This document shows positions 1 to 8,173 of a stretch of DNA of 64,000 bases, one piece after another. Source of the stretch: an uncultured Collinsella sp. Its GTDB lineage: Bacteria > Actinomycetota > Coriobacteriia > Coriobacteriales > Coriobacteriaceae. Under the pieces are notes generated by a model, which worked only from the letters and a program-made list of their open reading frames with translations, had not been told where the DNA came from and did no database searches. The stretch is from NCBI GenBank assembly GCA_900541795.1, contig UQLC01000013.1, positions 1 to 64,000 of the forward strand, read 5' to 3'. Both the position numbers and the translations under genes were made by a program. How positions within the stretch are numbered: the stretch's first letter is position 1; each line of letters opens with the position of its first letter.

Positions 1-7
1 CTATGAA

Positions 8-42
8 GGGGCCCGCTCGGTCATGAGTTCCGAGCGGGCCCC
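8..42 (-). terminator. Rho-independent terminator of rpiB
   Basis: Perfect 13-bp stem (GGGGCCCGCTCGG at 8-20 with CCGAGCGGGCCCC at 30-42) and a 9-nt loop, 28 nt past the rpiB stop on the minus strand. The window edge cuts off any U-tract, so the strand is inferred from rpiB being the only adjacent gene. Confidence 0.75.
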
Positions 43-69
43 TGCTGTTAGCTTGTGGCACTGAGTGGT

Positions 70-537
70 TTAGGCCTCGTCGACGACCTTGAGGCCGCGC
101 GTGTGATCGATCTCGTTGAGGAGGTTAACGCGACGCTCGTGACGGCCGCCCTCAAACTCGGCGTCGAGCCACTCGTCGACGATCATCTTAGCGAGCTCGG
201 AGCCCACGACACGGGCACCAAAGGCGAGCACGTTGGTGTTGTTGTGCATGCGGGAGAGCTTGGCGCTGAAGGGCTCGGAGCACACGACGGCGCGTACGCC
301 CTCGACCTTGTTGGCAGCCAGGCTAATCCCGACACCGGTGCCACAGATGAGGATGCCCAGGTCGACGTCGCCGTTGGCAACGGCCTTACCCACCTTGTAG
401 CCGGCGATGGGGTAGTCAAAGCTCTCGGAGGTGTCGGTGCCAAAGTTCACGACCTCGCAGCCGCGCTCCTTCAGGTGCTCGGAGATGATGTTCTTGAGCT
501 CGACGGCGGCGTGGTCGTTGCCGATACCAATCTTCAT
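70..537 (-). CDS. rpiB: Ribose-5-phosphate isomerase B
   Basis: RpiB of the RpiB/LacAB family interconverts ribose 5-phosphate and ribulose 5-phosphate in the non-oxidative pentose phosphate pathway (cytosolic). The 155-residue protein has the usual length. The N-terminal phosphosugar-binding motif GNDHAA lies at residues 6-11, the catalytic Cys65 in the CGTGVG loop at 65-70, and the conserved His98 in SRMHNN. It starts at an ATG on the minus strand and is monocistronic, ending at the hairpin at 8-42. The upstream 538-808 stretch holds no other gene. LacA/LacB subunits of galactose-6-phosphate isomerase are the main look-alikes, but they occur as a pair and no partner is present. Confidence 0.95.
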   Translation of the reverse strand: MKIGIGNDHAAVELKNIISEHLKERGCEVVNFGTDTSESFDYPIAGYKVGKAVANGDVDLGILICGTGVGISLAANKVEGVRAVVCSEPFSAKLSRMHNNTNVLAFGARVVGSELAKMIVDEWLDAEFEGGRHERRVNLLNEIDHTRGLKVVDEA

Positions 538-808
538 GAGTGGTTCCTCTCTGGTCTGTGCGGCGCAAATGCTAAAGGTTTTACCGCGTTCGACTGCATG
601 ATAGCGCGACTTTTGCGTAAACGCTCGGGCGTTTTTTGGTCAAACGCTTTAGCATGCAACAAGACCGGCTTCTCATGAATGAATGCTGTCAGTTTGTGCT
701 TGAGCGCCGTCCGCCGGAACCATGGTTGCAGTTTTTGATGCATTGTTATCAAATAAAGGAGCTAACTATTTTTGAGAGCCAAGCCCGTTATGCAAGCAGG
801 AGATACCT

Positions 809-2128
809 ATGCCTACCGATTCCCTTCGTGATGCCGCGTTTTGCGATGTTTTGAACCGCGAGCTTGTCTGTGCACTCGGCTGCACCGAGCCCATTGCCGT
901 TGCCTATGCAGCAGCGCTGGCGAGCCAGACGCTTGGCTGCGAGCCCGAGCATATGGACGTTGCCTGTTCGGGCAATATCATCAAGAACGTCAAGAGCGTG
1001 ACCGTGCCCAACTCGGGCGGCATGCATGGTATTGAGGCGGCGGCCGTGCTGGGTGCCGTGGGCGGTGACGCCAAGAGCGCGCTCGAGGTCCTCGAGAGCG
1101 TTGACGACGAAGACCGTGCTCGCGTGGCCGAGCTTCTCACCGATGCCGGTTACTGCGATGTGTCGCTTGTCGAGGGTGTGCCCAACCTCTACATCAAGGT
1201 GACTGCTACGGCCGGGGGCCATACCGCGGTCGTCGAGATTACCGACCACCACACCAATGTCACGTGCCATACGCTCGACGGTATTCCGGTATGCGGCAAG
1301 TCGGCGGGGGAGTGTGCCGCCTGCGCCGAGCGCGTTGTGGCCGAGCGTGCGGCAGATAACGCCGATACCCCTATGAGCATTGAGTCCATCATCGACTTTA
1401 TCGAGGACGGTGACATTGAGGACGCCCGCGCTGCCGTTGAGCGTCAGATTGAGCTGAACGGTGCGATCAGTGCCGAGGGCCTGGCGCACGCTTGGGGCGC
1501 CGAGGTGGGCCGTACGCTGCTGGGCGCTCGTGCCGATGACGTCGCCTGCCGTGCCCGTGCCCGTGCGGCCGCCGGGTCCGATGCCCGCATGAACGGCTGC
1601 GCGCTGCCGGTCGCCATCGTGTGCGGCTCGGGCAATCAGGGCATTACCTGTGCCTTGCCCGTTATGGAGTATGCCGAGTACCTGCGCTGCGACCATGATC
1701 GCCTGGTGCGCGCTGTGATGCTTTCTGATCTGATCGCCGTGCATATCAAGAGCTATATTGGTGCGCTCTCGGCGTTTTGCGGTGCTATTTGCGCCGCATG
1801 CGGTGCCGGTGCCGCGATTACCTGGCTGTGTGGTGGCACGCGCGAGCAGATTGGCGCGACGGTTTCGAACACGCTCGGTAACGTGGGCGGCATCGTGTGC
1901 GATGGCGCCAAGGCAAGCTGTGCCGCCAAGATTTCCGCTGCCGTTGATGCGGCGATTCTGGGCCACGATATGGCCATGCAGGGCCGCGGCTTCCGTGCCG
2001 GTGAGGGCCTGATCCAGGATACCGTCGAGCAGACAATCGCCAGCATGGGCTACGTGGGCCGTGTGGGTATGAAAGATACCGACGTCGAGATCCTCAACAT
2101 CATGATCGGCAAGACTCGAGTCTGTTAG
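809..2128 (+). CDS. L-cysteine desulfidase family protein (CyuA/YhaM, UPF0597)
   Basis: 439 residues matching the UPF0597/CyuA family of oxygen-labile [4Fe-4S] cysteine desulfidases, which convert L-cysteine to pyruvate, ammonia and sulfide. The N-terminal GCTEPIA motif (around residues 24-30) is the family hallmark and contains a conserved cysteine. Further Cys-rich segments near residues 280-345 (including CGSGNQG and repeated CGA tripeptides) are expected cluster ligands. Starts at ATG 809 with AGGAG ending 6 nt upstream. Its stop codon overlaps the stop of the convergent HAD gene by 4 nt, so there is no room for a terminator between them. Such an enzyme fits an anaerobe and could supply sulfide. 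Family assignment is firm; substrate is inferred from characterised members. Confidence 0.85.
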   Translation: MPTDSLRDAAFCDVLNRELVCALGCTEPIAVAYAAALASQTLGCEPEHMDVACSGNIIKNVKSVTVPNSGGMHGIEAAAVLGAVGGDAKSALEVLESVDDEDRARVAELLTDAGYCDVSLVEGVPNLYIKVTATAGGHTAVVEITDHHTNVTCHTLDGIPVCGKSAGECAACAERVVAERAADNADTPMSIESIIDFIEDGDIEDARAAVERQIELNGAISAEGLAHAWGAEVGRTLLGARADDVACRARARAAAGSDARMNGCALPVAIVCGSGNQGITCALPVMEYAEYLRCDHDRLVRAVMLSDLIAVHIKSYIGALSAFCGAICAACGAGAAITWLCGGTREQIGATVSNTLGNVGGIVCDGAKASCAAKISAAVDAAILGHDMAMQGRGFRAGEGLIQDTVEQTIASMGYVGRVGMKDTDVEILNIMIGKTRVC

Positions 2129-2883
2129 GACAGTTCGTTGGCTATTTGGTGTTCGTAGAAGGCTTCGATTACGGCGTTAAAGTCGCGGGCGAAGTCTTCC
2201 ATGGTTCCGCGCCAGGTGGCTCGGCTGGGCTTGCCTTGGCCCACAAAGGCGGTTTGGATGCCGCAATCGGGGGACGGGAAGTCGCGTTTGGGATCGTTGC
2301 CCACCATAAGGACCTCGTGTGGCTCGAGTCCCATCACCTGAAGCTGCTCTAGATAGTAGGTGGCATCGGGCTTGCAGCGGGTGGTGTTTCCCATGTGCGT
2401 GACGAGCTCAAAGGGGGCGTCGGCCAGGTCGCCCCAGCCCATGCGGCACTCGATGGCCCCTTGGGGAAAGCTGGGGTTGGTAAAGAGCGCGCAACGCAGC
2501 CCTGCGTCCTGTACGGCCTGGAGCGCGGCGTGTGCGCCCGGCATGGCGTGGGCGTTAATGACATCGTCGTTCTTGTACGGAAGAACTTCGCGGTCATAGT
2601 AGGTAAACGCCTCGTAGATGAGGGGATCGGAGAGGCGGATCCCGCATCGGCGCTCGACCTCTTCTTGGTAAAACTCAAGATTGGTGCGGTTGTCCGTGCC
2701 GCTGCGGCGATTGGCGTTGAGGTCGACTAGGATGGTGCCGAGGCGTGCCATCGTGCCACCGCGGCTGCGGTGCCCGATATCCGCGAGCATCGAAGAGACA
2801 TCCTTAAAATAGCGAAGGATGAACGCGTTGAGGTTGATGCTGAGAAGCGTCTCGTCCATATCGAAAACGACTGCTTTGAGCAC
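2125..2883 (-). CDS. HAD superfamily hydrolase (subfamily IA)
   Basis: 252-residue haloacid-dehalogenase-fold protein, probably a small-metabolite phosphatase. Motif I is DMDET at residues 8-12 (nucleophile and acid/base Asp), motif II is LFTNPS, and motif IV follows as MVGNDPKRD, where the acidic residues bind Mg2+. The helical insert between motifs I and II is a type-1 cap. Substrate cannot be told from sequence. Minus-strand start at ATG 2883; the stop overlaps the convergent cysteine desulfidase stop by 4 nt. The upstream gap also holds the rpsA promoter on the other strand, so the two genes are divergent. Confidence 0.85.
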   Translation of the reverse strand: MLKAVVFDMDETLLSINLNAFILRYFKDVSSMLADIGHRSRGGTMARLGTILVDLNANRRSGTDNRTNLEFYQEEVERRCGIRLSDPLIYEAFTYYDREVLPYKNDDVINAHAMPGAHAALQAVQDAGLRCALFTNPSFPQGAIECRMGWGDLADAPFELVTHMGNTTRCKPDATYYLEQLQVMGLEPHEVLMVGNDPKRDFPSPDCGIQTAFVGQGKPSRATWRGTMEDFARDFNAVIEAFYEHQIANELS

Positions 2884-3198
2884 GCGGGCACCTTTCTCGA
2901 AAAATCGATCTAGAATCGTTGGCTCCGGATACTTTACCCCAAAGCCGAATGCCTAGCTGGTTATCGTCAAGTTGCGGAGACGTGTGTTCATAAGATTACG
3001 AAAAAGTCTCCACACGAGTAAAAAATCGCAGTTCACGCTTGAAATCGAACTCATTTCCCCGTAACCTATACGAACGTGATTGCATAAGCGTCACATTAGT
3101 ATCTGTCGGCTCCCGAGTGTTCCTAAACGTTGTGTGCTTGTCGCACCCTTCTGTAGGTCCTAGCAATCGGGGCCCCGTAGTTCGAAAGGGGTCCACCT
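2884..3198. other. Divergent intergenic region upstream of rpsA
   Basis: 315 bases without a convincing gene. It holds the presumptive rpsA promoter (listed separately) and about 120 nt of rpsA leader. I see no ribosomal-protein leader motif I can name. The minus-strand reading frame at 2996-3196 has no ribosome-binding site and overlaps the promoter. Confidence 0.5.
3039..3067 (+). promoter_or_regulatory. Candidate rpsA promoter
   Basis: TTGAAA (3039-3044), a 17-nt spacer, then TAACCT (3062-3067). The -35 is good; the -10 keeps the key first, second and sixth positions only. It would give a leader of about 125 nt. Confidence 0.4.
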
Positions 3199-4365
3199 TT
3201 GAGTGAGATTCAGAACTCGTCCATTTTCTCTCTTGACGATGTCAACGAGGAGGAGATGAACAACCTCATCGACGGTACGATTACCGACTTTGATGAGGGC
3301 GATCTCGTTAACGGCACTGTCGTTAAGATCGAGCATGACGAGGTGCTCGTTGACATCGGATTCAAGTCCGAGGGCGTTATCCCGGTCCGCGAGCTGTCCA
3401 TCCGCAAGGACGCTAACCCTGCAGACATCGTTGCACTCGGTGATCCCATCGAGGCTCTGGTTCTCCAGAAGGAGGACAAGGACGGTCGTCTGGTCCTGTC
3501 CAAGAAGCGTGCCGAGTACGAGCGTGCTTGGAACCGCATCGAGGAGAAGTTCAACTCCGGCGAGAACGTCGAGGGCGAGGTTATCGAGGTTGTCAAGGGC
3601 GGCCTGATCCTCGACATCGGCCTGCGTGGCTTCCTGCCTGCTTCCCTCGTCGACCTCCGTCGCGTCAAGGACCTCACCTCTTACATGGGCACCCGCATCG
3701 AGGCCCGCGTCATCGAGATGGACCGTAACCGCAACAACGTCGTCCTCTCCCGTCGCGTCGTGCTCGAGGAGTCCCGTAAGGCCGAGCGCTCCGAGATCCT
3801 GTCCAAGCTCAAGTCTGGTATGCGTCTCCAGGGCACCGTTTCCTCCATCGTCGACTTCGGCGCCTTCGTCGACCTCGGCGGTATCGACGGCCTCATCCAC
3901 ATCTCCGAGCTCTCCTGGAACCACGTCAACCATCCTTCCGAGGTTGTCAAGGTCGGCCAGGAGGTCGAGGTCGAGGTTCTCGACGTCGATCTCAACCGCG
4001 AGCGCATCTCCCTGGGTCTCAAGCAGACCACCGAGGATCCGTGGCGCGCACTGGTCAAGAAGTACCCCGTCGGCGCTATCGTCGAGGGCACTGTGACCAA
4101 GCTTGTCCCGTTTGGCGCTTTCGTCGACCTGGGCGAGGGCATCGAGGGCCTGGTGCACATCTCCGAGATGGCCAACAAGCACGTCGACCAGCCTTCTCAG
4201 GTCACCCACGTGGGCGACAAGGTTCAGGTCAAGGTCATGGAGATCGACCTCGACCGTCGTCGTATCTCTCTGTCCATGAAGTCCGCTGCTGAGACTCTGG
4301 GCGTCGAGATCGAGGTTACCCCGCTTCCTTCCGAGAAGAAGGACGAGGAGACCGACGCCGAGTAA
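3199..4365 (+). CDS. rpsA: 30S ribosomal protein S1
   Basis: 388-residue S1 protein that helps mRNAs load on the 30S subunit. Four S1/OB-fold repeats are visible at about residues 33-102, 119-184, 204-272 and 289-358; the last two carry the strong DFGAFVDLG / PFGAFVDLG signature of RNA-binding S1 domains. This four-domain form is typical of Actinobacteria, against six domains in E. coli. The start is a TTG at 3199 (first residues MSEIQ), chosen because GAAAGGGG at 3184-3191 is correctly spaced and no in-frame ATG or GTG lies nearby. The acidic C-terminus ends just before a strong terminator. Monocistronic. Confidence 0.95.
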   Translation: MSEIQNSSIFSLDDVNEEEMNNLIDGTITDFDEGDLVNGTVVKIEHDEVLVDIGFKSEGVIPVRELSIRKDANPADIVALGDPIEALVLQKEDKDGRLVLSKKRAEYERAWNRIEEKFNSGENVEGEVIEVVKGGLILDIGLRGFLPASLVDLRRVKDLTSYMGTRIEARVIEMDRNRNNVVLSRRVVLEESRKAERSEILSKLKSGMRLQGTVSSIVDFGAFVDLGGIDGLIHISELSWNHVNHPSEVVKVGQEVEVEVLDVDLNRERISLGLKQTTEDPWRALVKKYPVGAIVEGTVTKLVPFGAFVDLGEGIEGLVHISEMANKHVDQPSQVTHVGDKVQVKVMEIDLDRRRISLSMKSAAETLGVEIEVTPLPSEKKDEETDAE

Positions 4366-4389
4366 ATCGGTTTGACGATCACTTGTTTT

Positions 4390-4423
4390 AAGGGATCCGT
4401 CCGCAATGGACGGGTCCCTTTTT
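4390..4423 (+). terminator. rpsA terminator
   Basis: AAGGGA.CCGTCC stem with a GCAAT loop and its complement ending at 4420, followed by a T run. It sits 25 nt after the rpsA stop. Confidence 0.85.
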
Positions 4424-4470
4424 GCTTTCGCTGCTGATGCACGCGATGCTACCCGGGCTGTCCACAGGCT

Positions 4471-4601
4471 ATTGGGTTGTCGGTGAATGAAAAAATGCCG
4501 ACATCCCGCCTCGGGGAGGAGGCGGGAACGCACCGAGTAGACGGAGGGGTGCGGAGCGCGGTCGCGTCTCGACTGACGACATTGCCCATCGACAACCCAA
4601 T
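4471..4601. repeat. Long-stem palindromic element upstream of rnpB (single copy here)
   Basis: ATTGGGTTGTCG at 4471-4482 pairs perfectly with CGACAACCCAAT at 4590-4601, extending to about 15 bp with one G-U pair. Inside are two further hairpins: TCCCGCCTC (4504-4512) with GAGGCGGGA (4519-4527), and CGCACC with GGTGCG around 4529-4557. No U-tract follows, so it does not look like a terminator on the plus strand. It could be a small structured RNA or a MITE-like repeat; I do not recognise it. It fills most of the 4424-4655 gap, which holds no gene. Confidence 0.6.
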
Positions 4602-4655
4602 TGTACTGCATGGCGTGGTTCTTGGTTTATCGTGTCGAACGCTTGTGTTGTGCCA

Positions 4656-4682
4656 TTGCCTGCGGCAACGGTGTGCTACACT
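4656..4682 (+). promoter_or_regulatory. rnpB promoter (extended -10)
   Basis: TGCTACACT (TG-N-TACACT, hexamer at 4677-4682) lies 8 nt before the first base of RNase P RNA. The -35 candidate TTGCCT at 4656-4661 has a short 15-nt spacer, so the extended -10 probably carries recognition. Confidence 0.6.
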
Positions 4683-4690
4683 CTTGCACT

Positions 4691-5052
4691 GCTGAGTGGG
4701 CCAGACGGTCGCGCGATGTGCTGTTTGCAGTACGCGTGAGGAAAGTCCGGGCTCCAGAGGGCGGGATGCCGGCTAACGGCCGGGCGGAGTGATCCGACGG
4801 AAAGCGCCGCAGAAAAGAAGACTCCCACCTGCGCCGCAAGGCGTAAAGGGAAAAGCTGAAACGGTGGTGTAAGAGACCACCAGCGTCGTGGCAACACGGC
4901 GGCTTGGCAAGCCCCATCCGGAGCAAGCGCGAATAGGAACGCTATGGGCCGGCCCGGTCCGCGTTCGGGTAGCGTGCGTGGAGCTGCACGGTAACGTGCA
5001 GACAAGATAAATGACCGTTCACGACAGAACCCGGCTTATAGGCCCACTCAGC
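4691..5052 (+). ncRNA. rnpB: RNase P RNA (type A)
   Basis: Catalytic RNA of RNase P, which matures tRNA 5' ends. The terminal P1 helix is GCTGAGTGGGCC (4691-4702) with GGCCCACTCAGC (5041-5052), a perfect 12-bp match that fixes both ends. The universal core segments are visible: GAGGAAAGTCCGGGCTCC-type CR-I near 4737-4755, AGGGTGAAA-like region near 4850, and ACAGAACCCGGCTTATAGGCC-type CR-V at the 3' end (5022-5044). Length of 362 nt is normal for the bacterial A class. It follows its own extended -10 promoter. No good terminator is seen directly after it, though the palindrome at 5070-5167 may serve. Confidence 0.96.
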
Positions 5053-5069
5053 AACTATGTTGACGCTGC

Positions 5070-5167
5070 GACGGCGTCAGCTGGCCGATTTGGCGCTCAT
5101 TCGTCGGTCGCCGCCATAAGGCGTGCTCCCTCCTCTTTCGGGCCAAATCGACTCAGCTGACGCCGTC
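5070..5167. repeat. Long palindrome, CTCCTCTTTCGG-loop family, copy A
   Basis: GACGGCGTCAGCTG (5070-5083) pairs with CAGCTGACGCCGTC (5154-5167), and CGATTTGGC (5086-5094) with GCCAAATCG (5142-5150). The loop contains an inner CCGCC-ATAA-GGCG hairpin and then TCCTCTTTCGG. Copy B at 20559-20666 shares the loop layout but has unrelated stem sequence. It lies just after rnpB. Confidence 0.75.
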
Positions 5168-5365
5168 TCGCTGCTTGTGCCTGGTCATCGGCAGCCTCAT
5201 TTCTGTTGCAATCTCGTCTTTCAAGGCACCTTGCTCGCGCTGACGGGTTCTCGCTGTTGGTGACGGTATCATTGGCGTTTCCGTTCTTGTTGGCGAGGTC
5301 AACGGTGCTGTCTTTGCCGTATTATTGAGGCTGTTTGTTGCTGCGCTTTATTCTGTTGAGGGACT
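5168..5365. other. Intergenic stretch before the YigZ gene
   Basis: About 200 bases with no recognisable gene or RNA. A TATTAT box at 5320-5325 could be the -10 element for the downstream gene, but no convincing -35 precedes it. Confidence 0.35.
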
Positions 5366-5368
5366 TTG

Positions 5369-6004
5369 TTGGACAGCTATTTTACTCTGCAATCGAATAT
5401 TGAGGCTTCGGGCGAGTTTGTGGACCGCAAGAGCCGGTTTATTGCCCAGCTGGTCCATATTGAGTCCGAGGACGAGGCGAATGCCTTTATCGAGATGGTT
5501 CGCAAGCGTCATTACGACGCTCGACACAATGTTCCCGCGTGGATTTTGGTCGATGGACGCGAGCGCCAGAGCGATGATGGTGAGCCGAGCCGCACGAGCG
5601 GTATGCCGACGCTCGAGGTGTTGCGCGGTGCGGAGCTCAAAAATGTTTGCTGCGTAGTGACGCGCTATTTTGGCGGCACGCTGTTGGGGCCGGGCGGCCT
5701 GGTTCGCGCCTATACTGCGGCGACGCAAGCGGCGGTGGCCGCGGCTCAGGAGGCCGGGCGGATCGTCGAGATGACGAGTGTCGTGCCTGTTGACGTGCAT
5801 GTGGCCTATCCGCAGTATGAGCAGGTGCTTCGCTTGGCCCAGGATTCCGGTGCCAAGGTTTCGGATACCGAGTACGCGGATGCCGTGACACTTCATTTGG
5901 TGTTTAAGGCGGGGGAGCAGGAGTCGTTTTGCGCTAAGATGCGCGAGCTTATGGCGGGGCGCGAAGAGATTGAGGTCAGCACTCCCGAATTTGCCGAGTT
6001 CTAA
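5369..6004 (+). CDS. YigZ/IMPACT family protein (UPF0029)
   Basis: About 211 residues with the N-terminal UPF0029/Impact domain (residues about 17-125) carrying the family motifs DGEPSRTSG and VTRYFGGTLLGPGGL, followed by a short DUF1949-type C-terminal ferredoxin-like domain. Bacterial YigZ proteins are conserved but of uncertain role; the eukaryotic relative IMPACT regulates GCN2. Two tandem TTG codons at 5366 and 5369 are possible starts. GAGGGA at 5358-5363 is 2 nt from the first and 5 nt from the second, so the second is preferred. Monocistronic. Confidence 0.88.
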   Translation: MDSYFTLQSNIEASGEFVDRKSRFIAQLVHIESEDEANAFIEMVRKRHYDARHNVPAWILVDGRERQSDDGEPSRTSGMPTLEVLRGAELKNVCCVVTRYFGGTLLGPGGLVRAYTAATQAAVAAAQEAGRIVEMTSVVPVDVHVAYPQYEQVLRLAQDSGAKVSDTEYADAVTLHLVFKAGEQESFCAKMRELMAGREEIEVSTPEFAEF

Positions 6005-6071
6005 CGGCGACGGCCGGCGTGCTTTTGGACGGATCCCAAGCACACCGACCGTCGTTTTATGTCGCTGCCGT

Positions 6072-6518
6072 TTACTCGGCGAGCTGCTTTAGTACATCAC
6101 AGGCGATTTCGACGGCATCGTCGATGCAACCGGGACAGCTGCGGAGCGGACCCTTGTCCGATCCGATGCCCTTGAGCGTGCCGCAGACGGTCGTCGTGTT
6201 CTTCTCGCCAAAGCGCTTGGCAATCTCGCGCGACAGCTTGTAGGTCTGGCCCTTGGTCTTCGGGTTTTCCATGCCATCGCTCATTACAAAGCCCATGATG
6301 GCCACGGCGCCCGAGATGGCGCCGCAGGTCTCGGTCATACCGCCCATGCCGGCGCCAAAGCCCTCGGTGAGGGTAAAGGCGACCTGGGGGTCGAGCCCGA
6401 CAGCGGGCGCGAGCGTGCAGGCGACGGCCTGGGCGCAGTTAAAGCCACGGGCGTGGTATTCGGCAGCCTGAGCCTGACAGGCGGTGATGTCGAGCTGGGC
6501 CGTATCGATTTGCTTCAT
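6072..6518 (-). CDS. C_GCAxxG_C_C family protein (putative redox protein)
   Basis: 148 residues. The family is named for its cysteine pattern, visible here as GFNCAQAV, then FGAGMGG, ETCGAISGA, and the C-terminal CPGCIDDA pair. Such proteins are widespread in anaerobes and are thought to bind metal or take part in redox chemistry; no reaction is established. The start at ATG 6518 is chosen because AAGGAG stands 8 nt upstream on the minus strand; an upstream in-frame ATG at 6626 has no ribosome-binding site and would add a low-complexity leader. Convergent with the YigZ gene. Confidence 0.85.
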   Translation of the reverse strand: MKQIDTAQLDITACQAQAAEYHARGFNCAQAVACTLAPAVGLDPQVAFTLTEGFGAGMGGMTETCGAISGAVAIMGFVMSDGMENPKTKGQTYKLSREIAKRFGEKNTTTVCGTLKGIGSDKGPLRSCPGCIDDAVEIACDVLKQLAE

Positions 6519-6681
6519 CGTTGTCTCCTTGGTTACGGTGTACCCGCCTATGGTACCCGTGACGGGGCATGTAATCATCGAGAGCTTCATGTATGCCTCG
6601 TTTTTATCTATCGAGCAAATGCCCAAGGCTTGAGATAAATACCTCTGATCAATTTGTCCCTTAACCTACCTTGGGGATGGG

Positions 6682-6710
6682 TTGAGAGGGGTGCAGGGTA
6701 GCGGTATCGT
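6682..6710 (+). promoter_or_regulatory. Promoter of the O-acetylhomoserine sulfhydrylase gene
   Basis: TTGAGA (6682-6687), a 17-nt spacer and TATCGT (6705-6710). The start site would fall near 6717, giving a leader of about 30 nt, too short for a SAM riboswitch. Confidence 0.6.
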
Positions 6711-6748
6711 GAACCGAATAAAATGTAACCCAGGCAAGGGAGCTAGAT

Positions 6749-8032
6749 ATGAGCGAGCAGACCATCGGAACTACATGTGTTCAGGGCGGCTATCACCCGG
6801 GAGATGCGGAGCCGCGCCAGGTGCCCATCTACCAGTCCACCACGTGGAAGTACGACACGTCCGAGCACATGGGTAAGCTGTTTAACCTAGAGGAGTCGGG
6901 CTACTTCTACAGCCGTTTGCAGAACCCCACGTGCGATCTCGTTGCCGCCAAGATCTGCGAGATGGAGGGCGGCACCGCTGCGATGCTCACGAGCTCGGGC
7001 ATGGCTGCGAATTTCCTCGCGATCTTTAACGTGGTCGGTGCCGGCGATCATGTGGTCGCGAGCTCTGCCATTTACGGCGGTACGTATAACCTGCTCGCCC
7101 ACACCATGGGCCGCATGGGCGTGACCTGCACGTTCGTTGCCCCCGACTGCACCGACGAGGAGCTCGAGGCGGCATTTGAGCCCAATACCAAGCTCGTCTT
7201 TGGCGAGACGATCGCCAACCCCGCCCTCGCCGTGCTCGATATTGAGCGCTTTGCCAAGGCCGCACATGACCACGGCGTGCCGCTGATGGTCGACAACACC
7301 TTCCCGACGCCCGTGATGTGCCGTCCCTTTGAGTGGGGCGCCGACATCGTTACGCACTCTACCACCAAGTACATGGATGGACATGCTGCCTACCTGGGCG
7401 GCGTGATCGTCGACCACGGCCAGTTTGACTGGATGGCCCATGCAGACAAGTTCCCGGGTCTCACCACGCCCGACGAGAGCTACCACGGCGTGACGTATGC
7501 CGAGAAGTTCGGTCGCGAGGGTGCCTTCATTACCAAGGCAACCGCTCAGCTCATGCGCGACCTCGGCCCCATGCAGAACCCGCAGGCGGCCTTCTTCCTG
7601 AACAGCTCGCTCGAGAGCCTGCATGTACGCATGCCGCGTCATTGTGAGAACGGCCTGGCCGTTGCCAAGTTCCTGCAGAGCCATCCCAAGGTACGCTTCG
7701 TGAGCTATCCGGGCCTGGAGGGCGATAAGTACTATGACATCGCTCAGAAGTACATGCCCAACGGTACCTGCGGCGTTGTGAGCTTTGGCTTTAACGGTGG
7801 TCGCGCGGCGGCCGAGACCTTTATGAAGAGCCTCAAGCTCGCCCAGATCGCCACGCACGTGGCCGACGCCCGCACCTGCTGCCTGCATCCCGCTAATGCC
7901 ACGCATCGCCAGATGAACGATGAGGAGCTCATCGCCTGTGGCATCTCCGCCGACATGGTGCGCCTGTCGTGCGGCCTCGAGGATACGGCCGATCTGATTG
8001 CCGACCTTGAGCAGGCACTCGAGCAGTGCTAG
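6749..8032 (+). CDS. O-acetylhomoserine sulfhydrylase (Cys/Met metabolism PLP enzyme)
   Basis: 427-residue member of the Cys/Met-metabolism PLP family. O-acetylhomoserine sulfhydrylase makes homocysteine from O-acetylhomoserine and sulfide, a direct-sulfuration route to methionine. The PLP lysine is K207 in STTKYMDGH; SSGMAAN (about 82-88) and VDNTFPTP (181-188) form the cofactor pocket, and the C-terminal VRLSCGLED motif binds substrate carboxylate. Length fits the sulfhydrylase branch (about 425-430) better than cystathionine gamma-synthase (about 380); methionine gamma-lyase activity cannot be excluded. A clean promoter stands upstream and a strong terminator downstream, so it is a single-gene unit. 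RBS is AAGGGAG. Confidence 0.9.
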   Translation: MSEQTIGTTCVQGGYHPGDAEPRQVPIYQSTTWKYDTSEHMGKLFNLEESGYFYSRLQNPTCDLVAAKICEMEGGTAAMLTSSGMAANFLAIFNVVGAGDHVVASSAIYGGTYNLLAHTMGRMGVTCTFVAPDCTDEELEAAFEPNTKLVFGETIANPALAVLDIERFAKAAHDHGVPLMVDNTFPTPVMCRPFEWGADIVTHSTTKYMDGHAAYLGGVIVDHGQFDWMAHADKFPGLTTPDESYHGVTYAEKFGREGAFITKATAQLMRDLGPMQNPQAAFFLNSSLESLHVRMPRHCENGLAVAKFLQSHPKVRFVSYPGLEGDKYYDIAQKYMPNGTCGVVSFGFNGGRAAAETFMKSLKLAQIATHVADARTCCLHPANATHRQMNDEELIACGISADMVRLSCGLEDTADLIADLEQALEQC

Positions 8033-8101
8033 GCTAGCGTTCGCATAAGGCGCCGATGCTGGCAGAAAGCTTCGGCGACCTTTCGTTCCGATTCCGTAGG
8101 C

Positions 8102-8146
8102 GGGACCCCAATCGCGACTGTTTGTAGGCGATTGGGGCCCCGTTTT
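8102..8146 (+). terminator. Terminator after the sulfhydrylase gene
   Basis: A 14-bp stem (8102-8115 with 8128-8141; core CCCCAATCGC/GCGATTGGGG) followed by GTTTTT. It separates the gene from the MFS gene. Confidence 0.85.
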
Positions 8147-8173
8147 TGCGTTGCGCCACTCGAAAGGATGGAT

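Noticed and set aside
4477..4792. Short ORFs over the rnpB upstream region and rnpB
   Set aside because: They overlap a structured element and a functional RNA, and have no ribosome-binding sites.
6650..6748. SAM riboswitch upstream of the O-acetylhomoserine sulfhydrylase gene
   Set aside because: The promoter at 6682-6710 leaves only about 30 nt of leader and no SAM-I, SAM-II or SAM-IV core is visible.
8132..8173. Upstream start of the MFS gene
   Set aside because: It overlaps the terminator of the preceding gene and lacks a ribosome-binding site; ATG 8174 is well placed.
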